Below are positions 62,701 through 64,000 of a DNA stretch of 64,000 nucleotides, in pieces (the first letter of the stretch is position 1; every line of letters begins with the position of its first letter). A model generated the notes under the pieces. That model worked only from the letters and a program-made list of their open reading frames with translations, had not been told where the DNA came from and did no database searches. The stretch comes from Micrasema longulum (lineage: Eukaryota > Arthropoda > Insecta > Trichoptera > Brachycentridae): the NCBI GenBank assembly GCA_022494885.1, contig JAGVSM010004977.1, positions 62,001-126,000 of the forward strand. Direction: 5' to 3'. Made by a program: the position numbers and the translations under genes.

Positions 62701-64000
62701 TTGTTCAGTTTCTTGCATTTATGTTTTTTCATGTAATTGTTGTAATTGGCTTAAACCGTATATATAATAAATAAATAAATGTGAAGACTTTATTCTTCAA
62801 GCGTCAACCGCATGTTACAATTTAGTAAAATGTCAAAATTAGACACTTAAATAAAATGGTCAATTACACTGAAACTATTTTGAATTTAGTTTGAAACCAC
62901 AATTTTTATTTTTTTTATTTGCCTTGATTTTATTCACTATTTTGGGCAAAGGGGCGGCGCGCGAATCGGGGTCTTTTGACAGATTGAATGAGTTTCGAAA
63001 AATTTTCAATGTAAAACCGGAGTTACAAAAAACATAAAAAGCGTTAATTGGAGGGATATTTGAGTAAGAATGTAAGGAAAAAAATGGAACCTAAACACTC
63101 GAGGAACTAAAACGTAAAACCGAGGAACATAAAAACAAAGTTTTACTGTAATTATTTAGGCAAAAATGTTTATTTTTAGTATTATTTAATATTATGCATG
63201 CTTCCACTTCCCATTATGTTGAATCCCAACTCAACACGGGGCTCGTGGCCTCATAGAATTTGGGATATGTTATTACTTTTTTGTAATATGTATATTTTGT
63301 ATGAATAAATAAAAAATAATTTTAAATAGTTTCTGAGATGGTTGAGAAGTTCAGAAAGTGTATATAAATCTTTAATACCAATCCATAAGGGCTTTTGTAG
63401 CCTGTCGATTGGCTTTAAAAAGAAAAAAAATAAATGAATATTAATATTTTTCTGAACTGGACATTGAAATTACTCACACTGAGAGCTTGTATCACAACTG
63501 GTTCAATCAGCCTCAAATTTCTTCCGAGATCTTGCTTATTGATACTCCATCTTCTGTCCACTTTGCTTTGAGAAATCTTGATGATTTCTTTACAGTATTC
63601 TCTCTCCAACTTCAAATGACTACCGACAATAGAACCACGACGACACGAATTTTGAGATATTCTAGAATCGATAGAACTCCTCCTGTTCTCACTAAAATCG
63701 TTGTGAGATTCAAAATTATCACATTTATCAAAATAATTTACCATCAACACATCGGTGTAAAAGCTTTTAATATTTTTCGCTTTACTCTTATCACAATTCG
63801 ATTCTTTTGAATTATCTCCTAATTGGAAAAAGTTTATTACATCACTGTAGTAAGATACCAGGTTAGTTGCAAAGAGGCTTTTCAATATTTGTGTGACGCA
63901 AAATATTGAGTTATCCGAATTTATTGGGAGTAGGCACTTGATGTAAAAAAGAATTTCTTCAGCGGCAATATGGGCTTCTTTGTCAGACATAAATTCCAGC
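17308..64000 (-). CDS. htt: huntingtin, 3' two-thirds of the coding region (23 exons in window, 5' incomplete)
   Basis: Huntingtin is a very large HEAT-repeat scaffold acting in vesicle transport, autophagy and spindle orientation, usually bound to HAP40. I joined 23 minus-strand exons by GT/AG sites and phase: 63478-64000, 61283-61443, 60930-61026, 60444-60617, 57065-57310, 53867-54269, 52133-52413, 50166-50348, 48065-48315, 45587-45739, 43681-44632, 41346-41554, 39285-39503, 38531-38719, 37156-37289, 34289-34425, 32282-32542, 24851-25032, 23489-23624, 22172-22304, 20973-21186, 19135-19240, 17308-17766. All phases fit and give about 1,933 codons with no internal stop. Colinear matches to human huntingtin run from about residue 1,400 to the C-terminus, e.g. 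LKSLFATNL (human LKTLFGTNL), RLIEPVVIQAL (RLFEPLVIKAL), LDSDQIFIGFILKQ ([14 protein letters not shown]), LIQLCDSLMASG (IIQLCDGIMASG), LTWLLINRI (LTWLIVNHI). The polyQ exon and about 1,400 N-terminal residues lie beyond position 64000. No frameshift or stop was seen, so the gene looks functional. The function is inferred from the family. Confidence 0.95.
17943..18560. mobile_element. hairpin MITE family C, with a 160-bp tandem duplication
   Basis: CAGTATGAAGTCCACGGGTA and about 115 following bases occur at 17942 and again at 18102 with one difference, giving a 160-bp tandem duplication. The inverse arm (AGGTCATAAGCCCTGTAGAT...CTCTGTTGTAATATG) is at 18410-18540, with TTGTCTACAAAAATTTGGAC at the end. 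In htt intron 22. Confidence 0.8.
18590..18830 (-). repeat. LINE-like 3'-UTR fragment
   Basis: GTATACCCACACACAGGCCATGCCTTTGTGG recurs inverted at 45965-46005. The rest is AT-rich. Confidence 0.45.
19135..19240 (-). CDS. htt: huntingtin exon 22
   Basis: 35 codons from S-W-A-D-S-S (after TTTTCTAG) to LAELMAEIVFD before GTAAGT, matching human YPQFMATVVYKVFQTL together with the start of exon 23. Phase 0 exit. Confidence 0.9.
19390..19860 (-). pseudogene. LINE (jockey/R1/I-like) 3' end: zinc-knuckle C-terminus plus 3' UTR
   Basis: The minus frame 19598-19801 reads GHCRLNKHLARMKLSQTSRC then KFC...PIHIICECD, the CCHC-type end after the RNase H region of jockey/R1/I-clade LINEs. The GC-richer 3' UTR runs to 19390. 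In htt intron 21. Confidence 0.8.
19885..20075 (+). pseudogene. mariner transposase N-terminal HTH fragment
   Basis: FELADSLRVGHTTVAKRLKV, then LEMVQNEVQ, matches the second helix-turn-helix of mariner transposases (LAEKLGVSHTTVARHLKAIG). It is interrupted at once by the LINE beginning near 20076. Confidence 0.8.
20076..20880 (+). pseudogene. LINE 3' end relic
   Basis: SSVSSKRDLRIILDTELSFTIHLN (thumb), then FKILNSLFDAPELLGSIKLN...SLDFFDNKLSSFKRLL (C-terminus) and a 3' UTR ending in GCCCATTGGGCGTATATATAAATAAA. The same tail occurs at 46420-46460. Frameshifts at about 20150 and 20300. Confidence 0.85.
20973..21186 (-). CDS. htt: huntingtin exon 21
   Basis: Reads G-D-I-P-S-S-D-D-L-L-E-P-D, then SRALMLFIKDFLTPHAVVNN, matching human [20 protein letters not shown]. 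Acceptor TTTTTAG, donor GTGAGG. The plus-strand ORF at 21003-21203 is its antisense shadow. Confidence 0.93.
21290..21895 (+). mobile_element. MITE family A copy carrying a nested MITE
   Basis: From CAATGATGAAGTTCAGTGG to AACTTCCTCATTG, with ACTAAGCC and ATTATCAGCG landmarks. The second element (21368-21622) separates them. In htt intron 20. Confidence 0.8.
21368..21622. mobile_element. nested MITE with 32-bp terminal inverted repeats
   Basis: CTGTACCTCAGAGGCAGATG at the left and its inverse at 21591-21622, two mismatches in 32. No ORF that looks real. Confidence 0.85.
22172..22304 (-). CDS. htt: huntingtin exon 20
   Basis: Reads GVCNAILAGGSVSREHKELA after TTTTCTAG, then KLWPLLFVLIYSG before GTAATC, aligning with human GLERLLLSEQLSR and MAALGLMLTCMYTG. 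No listed ORF; ends in phase 1. Confidence 0.9.
22490..22980 (-). pseudogene. RTE-like LINE C-terminal relic
   Basis: The minus strand around 22500-22630 reads KRWVDDIASIAGKTWMIKAG then DRKEWRRLEEAFIQ, the typical end of RTE-type reverse transcriptases. The plus-strand ORFs at 22602-22990 are its antisense. In htt intron 19. Confidence 0.75.
23036..23260. mobile_element. hairpin MITE with about 75-bp arms and GC-rich loop
   Basis: AACAATTTTTTTTAAAAGAAAATATTT, then CTTCTGCAGGGG at the left; the inverse is at the right (CCCCCTGCAGAAG...TTTTCTTTTAAAAAAAATTGTT). The loop is purine-rich (GAGGAGGGGGGAGGGGGAG) with CCACGCGGTGG. Confidence 0.85.
23489..23624 (-). CDS. htt: huntingtin exon 19
   Basis: Begins R-R-S-P-Y-D-Q-S-L-W-W after GACTTCAG and ends FELVLK before GTAAAT. 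45 codons, phase 2 in and phase 0 out. Matches the human C-HEAT segment before CALRGLERLL by position. Confidence 0.87.
23715..24140 (-). mobile_element. MITE family A copy
   Basis: AATGAGGAACTTCAGCCC at the left and ACTGAACTTCCTCATT at the right. Inverse orientation to the 35017 copy, with the shared GAATGACG and CACGCGGAGTTATTCC landmarks. In htt intron 18. Confidence 0.85.
24290..24312. repeat. (TA)n microsatellite
   Basis: An uninterrupted ATATAT run of about 20 bases. Confidence 0.9.
24318..24492 (+). repeat. repeat shared, inverted, with 32752-32918
   Basis: CTAATAGAGTCGCC, GAGAAAAACCATTC, ATGATTATTGA, CGAAGTTAG, ACAACGGGC and CGTCCATTACAC occur here and, in reverse order and strand, at 32752-32918 in the next intron upstream. 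Confidence 0.8.
24851..25032 (-). CDS. htt: huntingtin exon 18
   Basis: 182 bases with no listed ORF. T-N-Y-S-E-Y-L-P-I-P follows TTGTTATAG; FIIHLRFLRDLYL and the segment ending T-Y-S-R precede GTGAGA. It aligns with human [20 protein letters not shown] by position and phase. Confidence 0.87.
25107..25423. mobile_element. piggyBac-type MITE in TTAA sites
   Basis: TTAA|CCCATTGCA (25103-25115) at the left and TGCAATGGG|TTAA (25415-25427) at the right: short inverted repeats starting CCC within duplicated TTAA, the piggyBac hallmark. The right half carries two GGCGAATCGC-containing palindromes (about 25350 and 25392). No coding capacity. In the same htt intron as the two-gene transposon. Confidence 0.7.
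25428..26630. other. intron sequence left of the two-gene transposon
   Basis: AT-rich, with no ORF or recognised family. A GC-richer patch at 26460-26640 has no identified identity. Confidence 0.5.
26635..26860. repeat. left terminal and subterminal inverted repeat of the transposon
   Basis: AATAGGGAATGTGCA at the tip, then AT-rich sequence, then AAACGCG (26791 on), TGTGACGTCACA (about 26817-26828) and CCGCGAT. The order and spacing AAACGC - 27 or 28 bases - TGTGACGTCA - CCGCGAT recur in inverse at the right end, so this reads as a diverged long inverted repeat. Confidence 0.65.
26817..26828. promoter_or_regulatory. TGACGTCA palindrome upstream of the nuclease gene
   Basis: A consensus cAMP-response-element/ATF palindrome about 160 bp before the nuclease ATG, in the left subterminal repeat. 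It could be a promoter element or a transposase-binding site. TATAAAAA at 26948-26955 lies 32 bases before the ATG and could be a TATA box. Confidence 0.4.
26987..28937 (+). CDS. SWIM zinc finger / YqaJ-type exonuclease of the transposon (431 aa, 3 exons)
   Basis: Exons 26987-27114, 27495-27691 and 27967-28937, joined by AG|GTATGT...TTTCAG|G and AAG|GTTTGT...TTTTAG|G with matching phases. The ATG at 26987 is the first in frame. Residues 99-113 form a SWIM finger (C99-K-C101...C111-K-H113, pattern CxCx9CxH), split by intron 2. Residues about 250-400 are a YqaJ/lambda-exonuclease domain of the PD-(D/E)XK fold: RITAS (259-263), G296-R-L-L-E300, GASPDAL with D334, EIKCP with E343 and K345, and QIQMQM (370-375). 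All expected metal-binding and catalytic positions are present. Phage relatives resect double-strand DNA from 5' ends; SWIM fingers bind DNA or protein. The role in transposition is unknown; end processing or repair coupling is a guess. It faces the transposase gene across a repeat array. Confidence 0.9.
29007..29012 (+). promoter_or_regulatory. AATAAA signal of the SWIM-YqaJ gene
   Basis: Lies about 70 bases after the stop codon at 28937, a normal position for a polyadenylation signal. Confidence 0.55.
29200..29790. repeat. tandem-repeat array between the two transposon genes
   Basis: AAGGTAA (or near) follows GAACATTAC- or CAACATTAC-like words at about 29234, 29304, 29388, 29449, 29526, 29584, 29669 and 29722. 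Alternate units repeat with a period of about 135-145 bp (29304/29449/29584/29722 and 29388/29526/29669), so the array is built from dimers of two related subunits, about four in all. It fills the space between the convergent 3' ends. Confidence 0.8.
29804..31591 (-). CDS. THAP-DDE transposase of the transposon (532 aa, 2 exons)
   Basis: Exons 31388-31591 and 29804-31198, joined AAT|GTAAGT...TTTCACAG|CTG in phase 0. The start is the first ATG, giving M-A-K-I-V-N-Y-K-Y-C. Residues 1-97 form a THAP C2CH finger: C10, C15, C63 and H66 (CCEDHF), closing with KKNVVPSKF in place of the usual AVPTIF box. Residues 100-240 are low-complexity, Ser/Asp/Glu-rich at 216-243. An HTH (GISHSTVSRIF, 310-320) precedes a DDE_Tnp_4-type catalytic core with D363 (SIIDC), D438 (VMADRGF) and E486 (RIHVERV). 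THAP binds the element ends and the DDE core cuts and joins DNA. No stop or frameshift was seen. Relatives include Harbinger/HARBI1, ISL2EU and Kolobok transposases. Confidence 0.9.
31690..31889. repeat. right terminal and subterminal inverted repeat of the transposon
   Basis: Inverse of the left end: ATCGCGGTCA, TGACGTCACA, GCGTTTGGG, then an A-rich stretch and the tip TGCACATTGCCTATT. Poly-A runs at 31805-31820 and 31859-31870 differ from the left end. Confidence 0.65.
31706..31720. promoter_or_regulatory. TGACGTCA palindrome upstream of the transposase gene
   Basis: The same 8-base palindrome, about 120 bp before the transposase ATG, in the right subterminal repeat, mirroring the left end. 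Confidence 0.4.
32282..32542 (-). CDS. htt: huntingtin exon 17
   Basis: 87 codons from C-Q-W-G (after TTATTCCAG) to S-C-N before GTGAGA. LSMLQCLVTVCDTFSSMEQW parallels human [20 protein letters not shown]. GC-rich. The next intron (25033-32281) carries the two-gene transposon. Confidence 0.92.
32752..32918 (-). repeat. inverted partner of the 24318-24492 repeat
   Basis: Same landmarks as the 24318 copy on the opposite strand, so the two copies flank exons 17-18 and the two-gene transposon in inverse orientation. Confidence 0.8.
33057..33151. mobile_element. small MITE with 22-bp perfect inverted repeats
   Basis: TTTTGAGTATGTCCAAACGT(TT) at 33057-33078 and its inverse at 33130-33151. The centre has CAAGGGAGTT, as in the family C elements, so it is probably a deleted relative. 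Confidence 0.85.
33170..33695 (+). other. unrecognised GC-richer intron segment with a 117-codon frame
   Basis: 33333-33686 is open for 117 codons (contains HTFKKINVRFLTRSLIVAG) but I recognise no domain. It sits in htt intron 16 on the opposite strand, with no clear start context. Could be an unknown repeat. Confidence 0.3.
33700..34265 (-). pseudogene. LINE 3' end relic
   Basis: The minus frame 33843-34241 reads MEYNSTIWSPYYASHQITIE (thumb) to LVLFKIVNSVLDSPEILALI, the LINE ORF2 C-terminus. A related copy lies at 58590-58865 and 59690-59940. In htt intron 16, next to exon 16. Confidence 0.85.
34289..34425 (-). CDS. htt: huntingtin exon 16
   Basis: After TGAATTTTAG it reads G-V-H-E-N-V and contains LGIDINSCLQLLMDV, matching human AGVDIHSCSQFLLEL. 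Donor GTATAT after S-S-P-Q. Confidence 0.92.
34500..34752 (-). repeat. tRNA-derived SINE
   Basis: The minus strand has a tRNA-like head: TTGGTTGGCACATTCG (box A-like) and GGTTCGATTCC (box B) at about 34688-34740, followed by an unrelated body to 34500. It differs from the other SINE family in the window. Confidence 0.7.
35017..35431 (+). mobile_element. MITE family A, best preserved copy
   Basis: CAATGAGGAAGTTCAG at the left; GCTGAAGTTCCTCATTG at the right. Centre with GTGTGACGTCAGAGG and GTGACGTCAATC. About 415 bp, no ORF; the 76-codon frame is chance. In htt intron 15. Confidence 0.9.
35482..35725. mobile_element. MITE with 27-bp perfect terminal inverted repeats
   Basis: GGGCCCCGATTACAATGGGA (35482 on) and its perfect inverse ending at 35725; weaker pairing continues inward (TATCTTC / GAAGATA). 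Its ends resemble the larger element at 37375-38430, so probably a deletion derivative of one family. Confidence 0.85.
36240..36633 (-). mobile_element. probable solo LTR or LTR remnant
   Basis: The minus strand starts TGTTGCGGCTGCCGACG, has a GCGCTAGGCGCCCGTA palindrome (about 36586-36606), a GGTGGGGGTGAGCTACCCCC hairpin, a TATAAGG box (36462) and a GC-rich downstream part: an LTR-like layout. No duplication or internal coding region was found. Confidence 0.5.
37156..37289 (-). CDS. htt: huntingtin exon 15
   Basis: A 134-base exon with no listed ORF: R-M-Q-S-A-L-L-A-C-N-L-L-E-R after TTTCTACAG, ending Y-L-S-H-A-A before GTTTGA. Placed by phase and by position between exons 14 and 16; similarity to human is weak here. 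Confidence 0.82.
37375..38430. mobile_element. non-coding DNA element, family H
   Basis: Starts AGGCCGTAATTACAATG and ends GCAATTGCGGCCCTG (weak inverted ends). Internal repeats of about 165 bp: CATACCTTCA...GACGG and TTCGAGGTTGGTACATCGGTATGTAC-like words at 37410-37690. Related pieces at 860-1010 and 46630-48010. In htt intron 14. Confidence 0.6.
38531..38719 (-). CDS. htt: huntingtin exon 14
   Basis: Begins VNLIGWTNKKRFEEIWMSFL after TTTTTGTAG, matching human [20 protein letters not shown]. Ends N-P-D-R before GTAATT. Phase 2 on both sides. Confidence 0.95.
38819..38976 (+). repeat. SINE copy, head decayed
   Basis: The body ACTTGATTCTCATTTTCTAATAG...GAAAATGGCCACCAAAATTGGAATATTTGGGTAAATCATAAG matches the SINEs at 42953 and 54994; the tRNA-like head is poorly preserved. 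Confidence 0.75.
38990..39135 (+). repeat. repeat with hammerhead-like fold
   Basis: TTCGTTTGAAAATGCCCTAGCAAGGCGAAACAATTGTCACGAAG: TTCGT/ACGAA and GCC/GGC stems around GAAAC and GTC, as in a hammerhead, but with TTGAAAA in place of CUGANGA. A near-identical copy is at 61735-61918. Confidence 0.6.
39285..39503 (-). CDS. htt: huntingtin exon 13
   Basis: 219 bases. VPPLAWCETEV matches human VPPLVWKLGWS, and EIAIPINSLQDMDVLEQFLF matches EIPVEFLQEKEVFKEFIYR. Acceptor TTTTACAG, donor GTATAA. Confidence 0.95.
39757..40060 (+). pseudogene. LINE C-terminal relic
   Basis: FSIPIHRSNFFASSFTVVAA then GLWNNLPTNVKDTPF, same lineage as 555-690 and 5225-5400. In htt intron 12. Confidence 0.8.
40061..40785. 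other. intron sequence, nothing recognised
   Basis: AT-rich, no family or gene visible in this part of htt intron 12. Confidence 0.4.
40790..41195 (-). pseudogene. RTE-like LINE C-terminal relic
   Basis: The minus frame 40845-41036 reads TAKRIYDANVDERRKGGRPK then NTWHDQVHQIL, the GRPxxxW end of RTE-type reverse transcriptases. The two plus-strand ORFs are antisense. Confidence 0.7.
41346..41554 (-). CDS. htt: huntingtin exon 12
   Basis: Begins D-T-L-P-L-N-F after TTTTCCAG and ends LLIALCR before GTATGT. MSHKMQNSVEKLLIALCR aligns with human LTPLLRNIIISLARLP. Ends in phase 2. Confidence 0.88.
41961..42345. mobile_element. MITE with long imperfect inverted repeats
   Basis: CTGCTATTCTAAATCCTCCT...TAGAGAGTGGTTAATTCGGGG at the left; CCCCAAATTAACCACTCTCAAAAG...ATCATCCCAG at the right. 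A right-arm relic is at 700-770. In htt intron 11. Confidence 0.7.
42565..42690. repeat. family C MITE fragment
   Basis: TTTTGAGTTTTTCCAAATGTTTGTAG, TGTAAATGCCTAAACTTC and CCCGTTGTAATTTGTTAATA match the terminal and arm words of family C. Confidence 0.65.
42953..43112 (+). repeat. tRNA-derived SINE, intact head
   Basis: The head TGGTCCCGTGGCTAGTG (box A-like, about 42960) and GGTTCGAATCC (box B, 43004-43014), then the shared body CCATTTTCTAATAGTGAGTTATTTAC. A second full copy is inverted at 54994-55158. Not a tRNA gene: no paired acceptor ends. Confidence 0.85.
43113..43680. other. intron sequence beside exon 11, nothing recognised
   Basis: AT-rich, no repeat family identified. Confidence 0.4.
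43681..44632 (-). CDS. htt: huntingtin exon 11 (largest exon in window)
   Basis: 952 bases from C-Y-K-N-S-N-E-R (after TTTCTCTAG) to R-H-S-V-K-V before GTATGT. It corresponds to the human bridge and early C-HEAT region. The C-terminal half (DVCILNASKCFDLPAVWKIL) parallels human CCCLALQLPGLWSVV. The N-terminal half is Asn/Lys/Glu-rich and diverged. Confidence 0.92.
44780..45135. mobile_element. family C hairpin MITE, best preserved copy
   Basis: About 105-bp arms (44781-44888 and about 44960-45066) pair nearly perfectly: ATTTCAACAGAGAGGGAAAA...GGAAGTCTAGGCATTTACAGG...TTGGCTGGTTTAAGTGGCCAC. It continues to GCATTTGGACATAATCAAACATTGT, the terminal word. In htt intron 10. Confidence 0.85.
45136..45586. 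other. intron sequence with a GC-richer patch
   Basis: 45320-45450 is GC-richer, without recognisable domain. The rest is AT-rich. Confidence 0.4.
45587..45739 (-). CDS. htt: huntingtin exon 10
   Basis: 153 bases without a listed ORF. After TATTTTTAG it reads R-H-P-E-L-I-Q-K-V-N-M-L and ends NNWLVNQIKNR before GTAGGA, matching human DWYVHLVKSQCW. Enters and leaves in phase 2. Confidence 0.9.
45945..46470 (-). pseudogene. decayed LINE-like 3' sequences
   Basis: CAAAGGCATGGCCTGTTCGTGGGTATAC (45970-46000) matches 18770-18790 inverted, and GCCCATTGGGCGTATATATAAATAAA (46428 on) is the LINE tail seen at 20850. No readable ORF. Confidence 0.5.
46630..48010. repeat. family H element relic with a LINE-like insertion
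   Basis: 46630-47100 has GGGGCCATTACAATCGGAAGATA and GAATTCTCCCGAGCGATTAC as in family H; 47940-48010 has CTCAGTAGAGATAGAGAGAAAATTTAAG, matching its other end at 38340. 47440-47900 between them looks like a LINE 3' end on the minus strand. In htt intron 9. Confidence 0.5.
48065..48315 (-). CDS. htt: huntingtin exon 9 (weak donor)
   Basis: The correct frame starts G-T-F-G-I-K after TTTTCAG and contains QAGSLLLFICRVLGSL (human QSGAVLTLYVDRLLCT). The listed ORF here is in another frame. The donor would be AG|GTTGGA, a poor consensus. It is required because only a phase-2 exit keeps exon 10 open, and the frame hits TGA soon after. Confidence 0.9.
48573..48973 (-). mobile_element. MITE family A copy
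   Basis: AATGAGGAACTTCAGCCCTA at the left, ACTGAACTTCCTCATT at the right. AAATGACGTCCTTGG and CTCTGACGTTACACGCGG inside. In htt intron 8. Confidence 0.88.
48980..49625. other. intron sequence, nothing recognised
   Basis: 49340-49420 (GCGGCTATGACTCGCCGTTTCGGAG) is a GC-richer island of unknown origin; the rest is AT-rich. Confidence 0.35.
49630..49910. repeat. inverted partner of the 8790-9005 repeat
   Basis: GAACTAATGAAAATTGGACC, ATATCCGTTTTATGTAAAAT, AGTTTAAAGTTCATTAATTC and TTTACTTATCTACTCTGTTG match 8790-9005 in inverse order. Confidence 0.75.
50166..50348 (-). CDS. htt: huntingtin exon 8
   Basis: 61 codons from V-D-N-E after a long T tract plus AG, to C-L-Q before GTAAAC. VIYLTWLLINRI and ASGLMLQAIAARC match human HLTWLIVNHI and ASGLFIQAIQSRC closely. 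Confidence 0.96.
50451..50527 (+). mobile_element. truncated MITE family A copy
   Basis: CAATGAGGAAGTTCAGTGG to ACTAAGCCTAAAAAAATA, cut off by the mariner-type end that follows. Confidence 0.75.
50528..50575 (+). mobile_element. mariner terminal fragment
   Basis: TA|TTAGGTTGGGGAAAAGTAGT followed by AATTTCGTATTTCG, typical of a mariner terminal repeat after a TA. No transposase follows. Confidence 0.55.
50580..51300 (+). mobile_element. pogo-like element, truncated at its right end
   Basis: TA|CAGTAAAACCCCTGTTTTACG at the left. Internal words (AAGGGAGCA, GTGTTAAACTGAGGAAAACG, GTCAACCGCATGTCACAATT, AAACCGGGGTTATGAAAAACGTTAATTGGAG) are shared with 55168-56082 and 61919-63155. No transposase. 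Confidence 0.7.
51300..51985. other. intron sequence, nothing recognised
   Basis: 51490-51640 is GC-richer without ORF. No family identified. Confidence 0.35.
52133..52413 (-). CDS. htt: huntingtin exon 7 (very GC-rich)
   Basis: Acceptor ATTTCAG, donor GTAAGT. The final part EILQIGCFLGLCEYF joins exon 8 to match human EIVRRGALILFCDYV. The middle, rich in Leu/Ala/Arg, is strikingly GC-rich beside AT-rich introns. Open frames on both strands here are GC-driven shadows. Confidence 0.9.
52560..53050 (-). mobile_element. probable solo LTR
   Basis: The minus strand begins TGTAGGGTCCATAG (53050) and ends CCAACCCCCAACA (52560): TG...CA ends, about 490 bp, with AATAAA near the 3' part (about 52630). 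No clear target duplication found. In htt intron 6. Confidence 0.5.
53375..53520. repeat. family C MITE fragment
   Basis: TTTTGAGTTTGTCCAAATGTTTGTAGA, ATGTTCAAACATAGGCAAAATGGTGAGTG and TGGCCACTTAAACCAGCTAATGACA match family C. 53520-53820 next to it is an AT-rich, LINE-3'-like tail. Confidence 0.7.
53867..54269 (-). CDS. htt: huntingtin exon 6
   Basis: 134 codons plus one base. It begins D-T-A-S-I-E-V after TCTTCCAG (human N-T-M-A-S-V-S-T-V) and continues TKILSAFDQL (human DIVLSRIQEL). Donor GTAAGT after Y-F-K. Noticeably more AT-rich than exons 7 and 9. Confidence 0.93.
54754..54850 (-). repeat. SINE copy, head missing
   Basis: The body only (TTACCCAAATATTCCAAATTTGCTGACCATTTTC... ending at CTTGGGGTA), same family as 54994-55158 and 42953-43112. 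Confidence 0.8.
54994..55158 (-). repeat. tRNA-derived SINE, full copy
   Basis: Minus strand: TTGTGGTCCCGTGGCTAGTG (box A region), GAGGTTCGAACCCC (box B), body to CAAAATTGGAATATTTGGGT. It sits 150 bp from a second partial copy in htt intron 5. Confidence 0.88.
55168..56082 (+). mobile_element. pogo-like non-coding element, both ends present
   Basis: CAGTAAAACCCCCCTTTTATG at the left; CGTAAAAACGAGGTTTTACTG|TA at the right. About 910 bp; shared inner words with 50580 and 61919 copies. No transposase ORF; the 106-codon minus frame at 55851 is chance. Confidence 0.75.
56320..56412 (+). repeat. repeat shared, inverted, with 11340-11425
   Basis: GACACTGTAATGCGATCCGAA and ACGACACACGGCATAATAA occur here and inverted at 11340-11425. 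CTGATGA (56325-56331), a GGA/TCC stem and GAAA resemble a hammerhead core, but stem I is not evident. Confidence 0.6.
56445..56920 (+). repeat. repeat with internal TCTTGCAGCTAC motif, second copy
   Basis: The same GCGCCGTTTTTGTGAAAATC start and three motif copies (about 56518, 56670, 56782) as at 3185-3760, with the same closing CAATAAAAAACTAAA and GATAAAGCACT. Confidence 0.8.
57065..57310 (-). CDS. htt: huntingtin exon 5
   Basis: 82 codons between TTTCCACAG and GTAATC. It includes VDMDSPTAYSSLETLVDCL, parallel to human IDSHEALGVLNTLFEIL. Two ORFs on this strand cover it in different frames; only the phase-0 frame connects to the neighbours. Confidence 0.95.
57710..58110 (-). pseudogene. 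LINE 3'-UTR copy
   Basis: TCCCTCACTGGGGTGTCCCGTGCC...CTTGATCCACTCATCGATCCGTGC, nearly identical to 2040-2410, truncated before the ORF. Confidence 0.8.
58111..58589. other. low-complexity A/T-rich intron sequence
   Basis: Long A and T runs; AAGTTAAAAAAACATTTT-type inverted runs at about 58410-58455. No gene. Confidence 0.5.
58590..59990. pseudogene. nest of at least three LINE fragments
   Basis: 58590-58865 and 59690-59940 (minus) are two parts of one LINE C-terminus related to 33700-34265. Between them sit a second LINE (58866-59384, minus; frame with FAQRHLSFIAPRVFNILEER and a poly-A-like TAAATAAATAAA end) and, in plus orientation, the 3' UTR of the 2035-3090 family (59385-59680). Confidence 0.7.
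59991..60443. other. intron sequence, nothing recognised
   Basis: No ORF or family found; the base composition resembles decayed coding repeats. Confidence 0.35.
60444..60617 (-). CDS. htt: huntingtin exon 4
   Basis: Starts LIQLCDSLMASG after TTTTCAG, matching human IIQLCDGIMASG, followed by HPVSYRVFLSG (human QPIVHDLFVLRG). The donor is GTGTGA after D-P-E. 58 codons, phase 0 at both ends. Confidence 0.95.
60930..61026 (-). CDS. htt: huntingtin exon 3
   Basis: A 97-base exon too short for ORF calling. It reads FTFLVHLSSMKHNTKQQLMD then IPK, parallel to human [22 protein letters not shown]. Acceptor TTTTCAG, donor GTAAGC. Enters in phase 2 and ends in phase 0. Confidence 0.93.
61283..61443 (-). 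CDS. htt: huntingtin exon 2
   Basis: The acceptor TTTTCAG precedes AGC TAT ACA and the donor is GTAAGT. It encodes LLALRLNYSVLDSDQIFIGF, nearly identical to human [20 protein letters not shown], one of the best conserved HEAT segments. The longest ORF here is in another frame and is a shadow. Ends in phase 2. Confidence 0.95.
61735..61918 (+). repeat. repeat with hammerhead-like fold, second copy
   Basis: TTCGTTTGAAAATGCCCTAACAAGGCGAAACAATTGTCACGAA and the following AAAGTGTTCAGTAGACTCAAATCAGTGTTTGATT match 39020-39130. Confidence 0.65.
61919..63155 (+). mobile_element. pogo-like element copy split by a LINE
   Basis: 61919-61960 (CTTTCTGCATCGTAATTTATTGATGT) and 62786-63155 (GTCAACCGCATGTTACAATT ... 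AAAGTTTTACTG|TA) are continuous in the 50580 copy. A LINE with a possible ATGTGA duplication separates them. Confidence 0.8.
61962..62785 (+). pseudogene. LINE 3' half inserted in a pogo-like element
   Basis: SGVFQGAHLAPLLFDIFIND (reverse-transcriptase B region), FSDD in place of YADD, then DLICIFKILNAISDVPSLLQ...LECFGIDLPAFRRSL and a TAAATAAATAAA tail. Internally deleted and mutated; sister of 16350-16850. Confidence 0.85.
63180..63440 (+). repeat. LINE-like 3' tails beside exon 1
   Basis: 63190-63325 (TCAACACGGGGCTCGTGGCC ... ATGAATAAATAAA) and 63374-63440 (AATACCAATCCATAAGGGCT, also at 1404) look like retroelement 3' ends. Confidence 0.5.
63478..64000 (-). CDS. htt: huntingtin exon 1 of 23 in window (5' end outside)
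   Basis: The open frame continues past 64000 with no acceptor: the bases before the first ATG (63990) read in frame as L-E-F, matching human ILELAT. It contains LKSLFATNL and ends with RLIEPVVIQALS before a GTGAGT donor. A serine-rich stretch (NRRSSIDSRISQNSCRRGS) has no clear human counterpart and is probably a disordered loop. Ends in phase 0. Confidence 0.93.
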
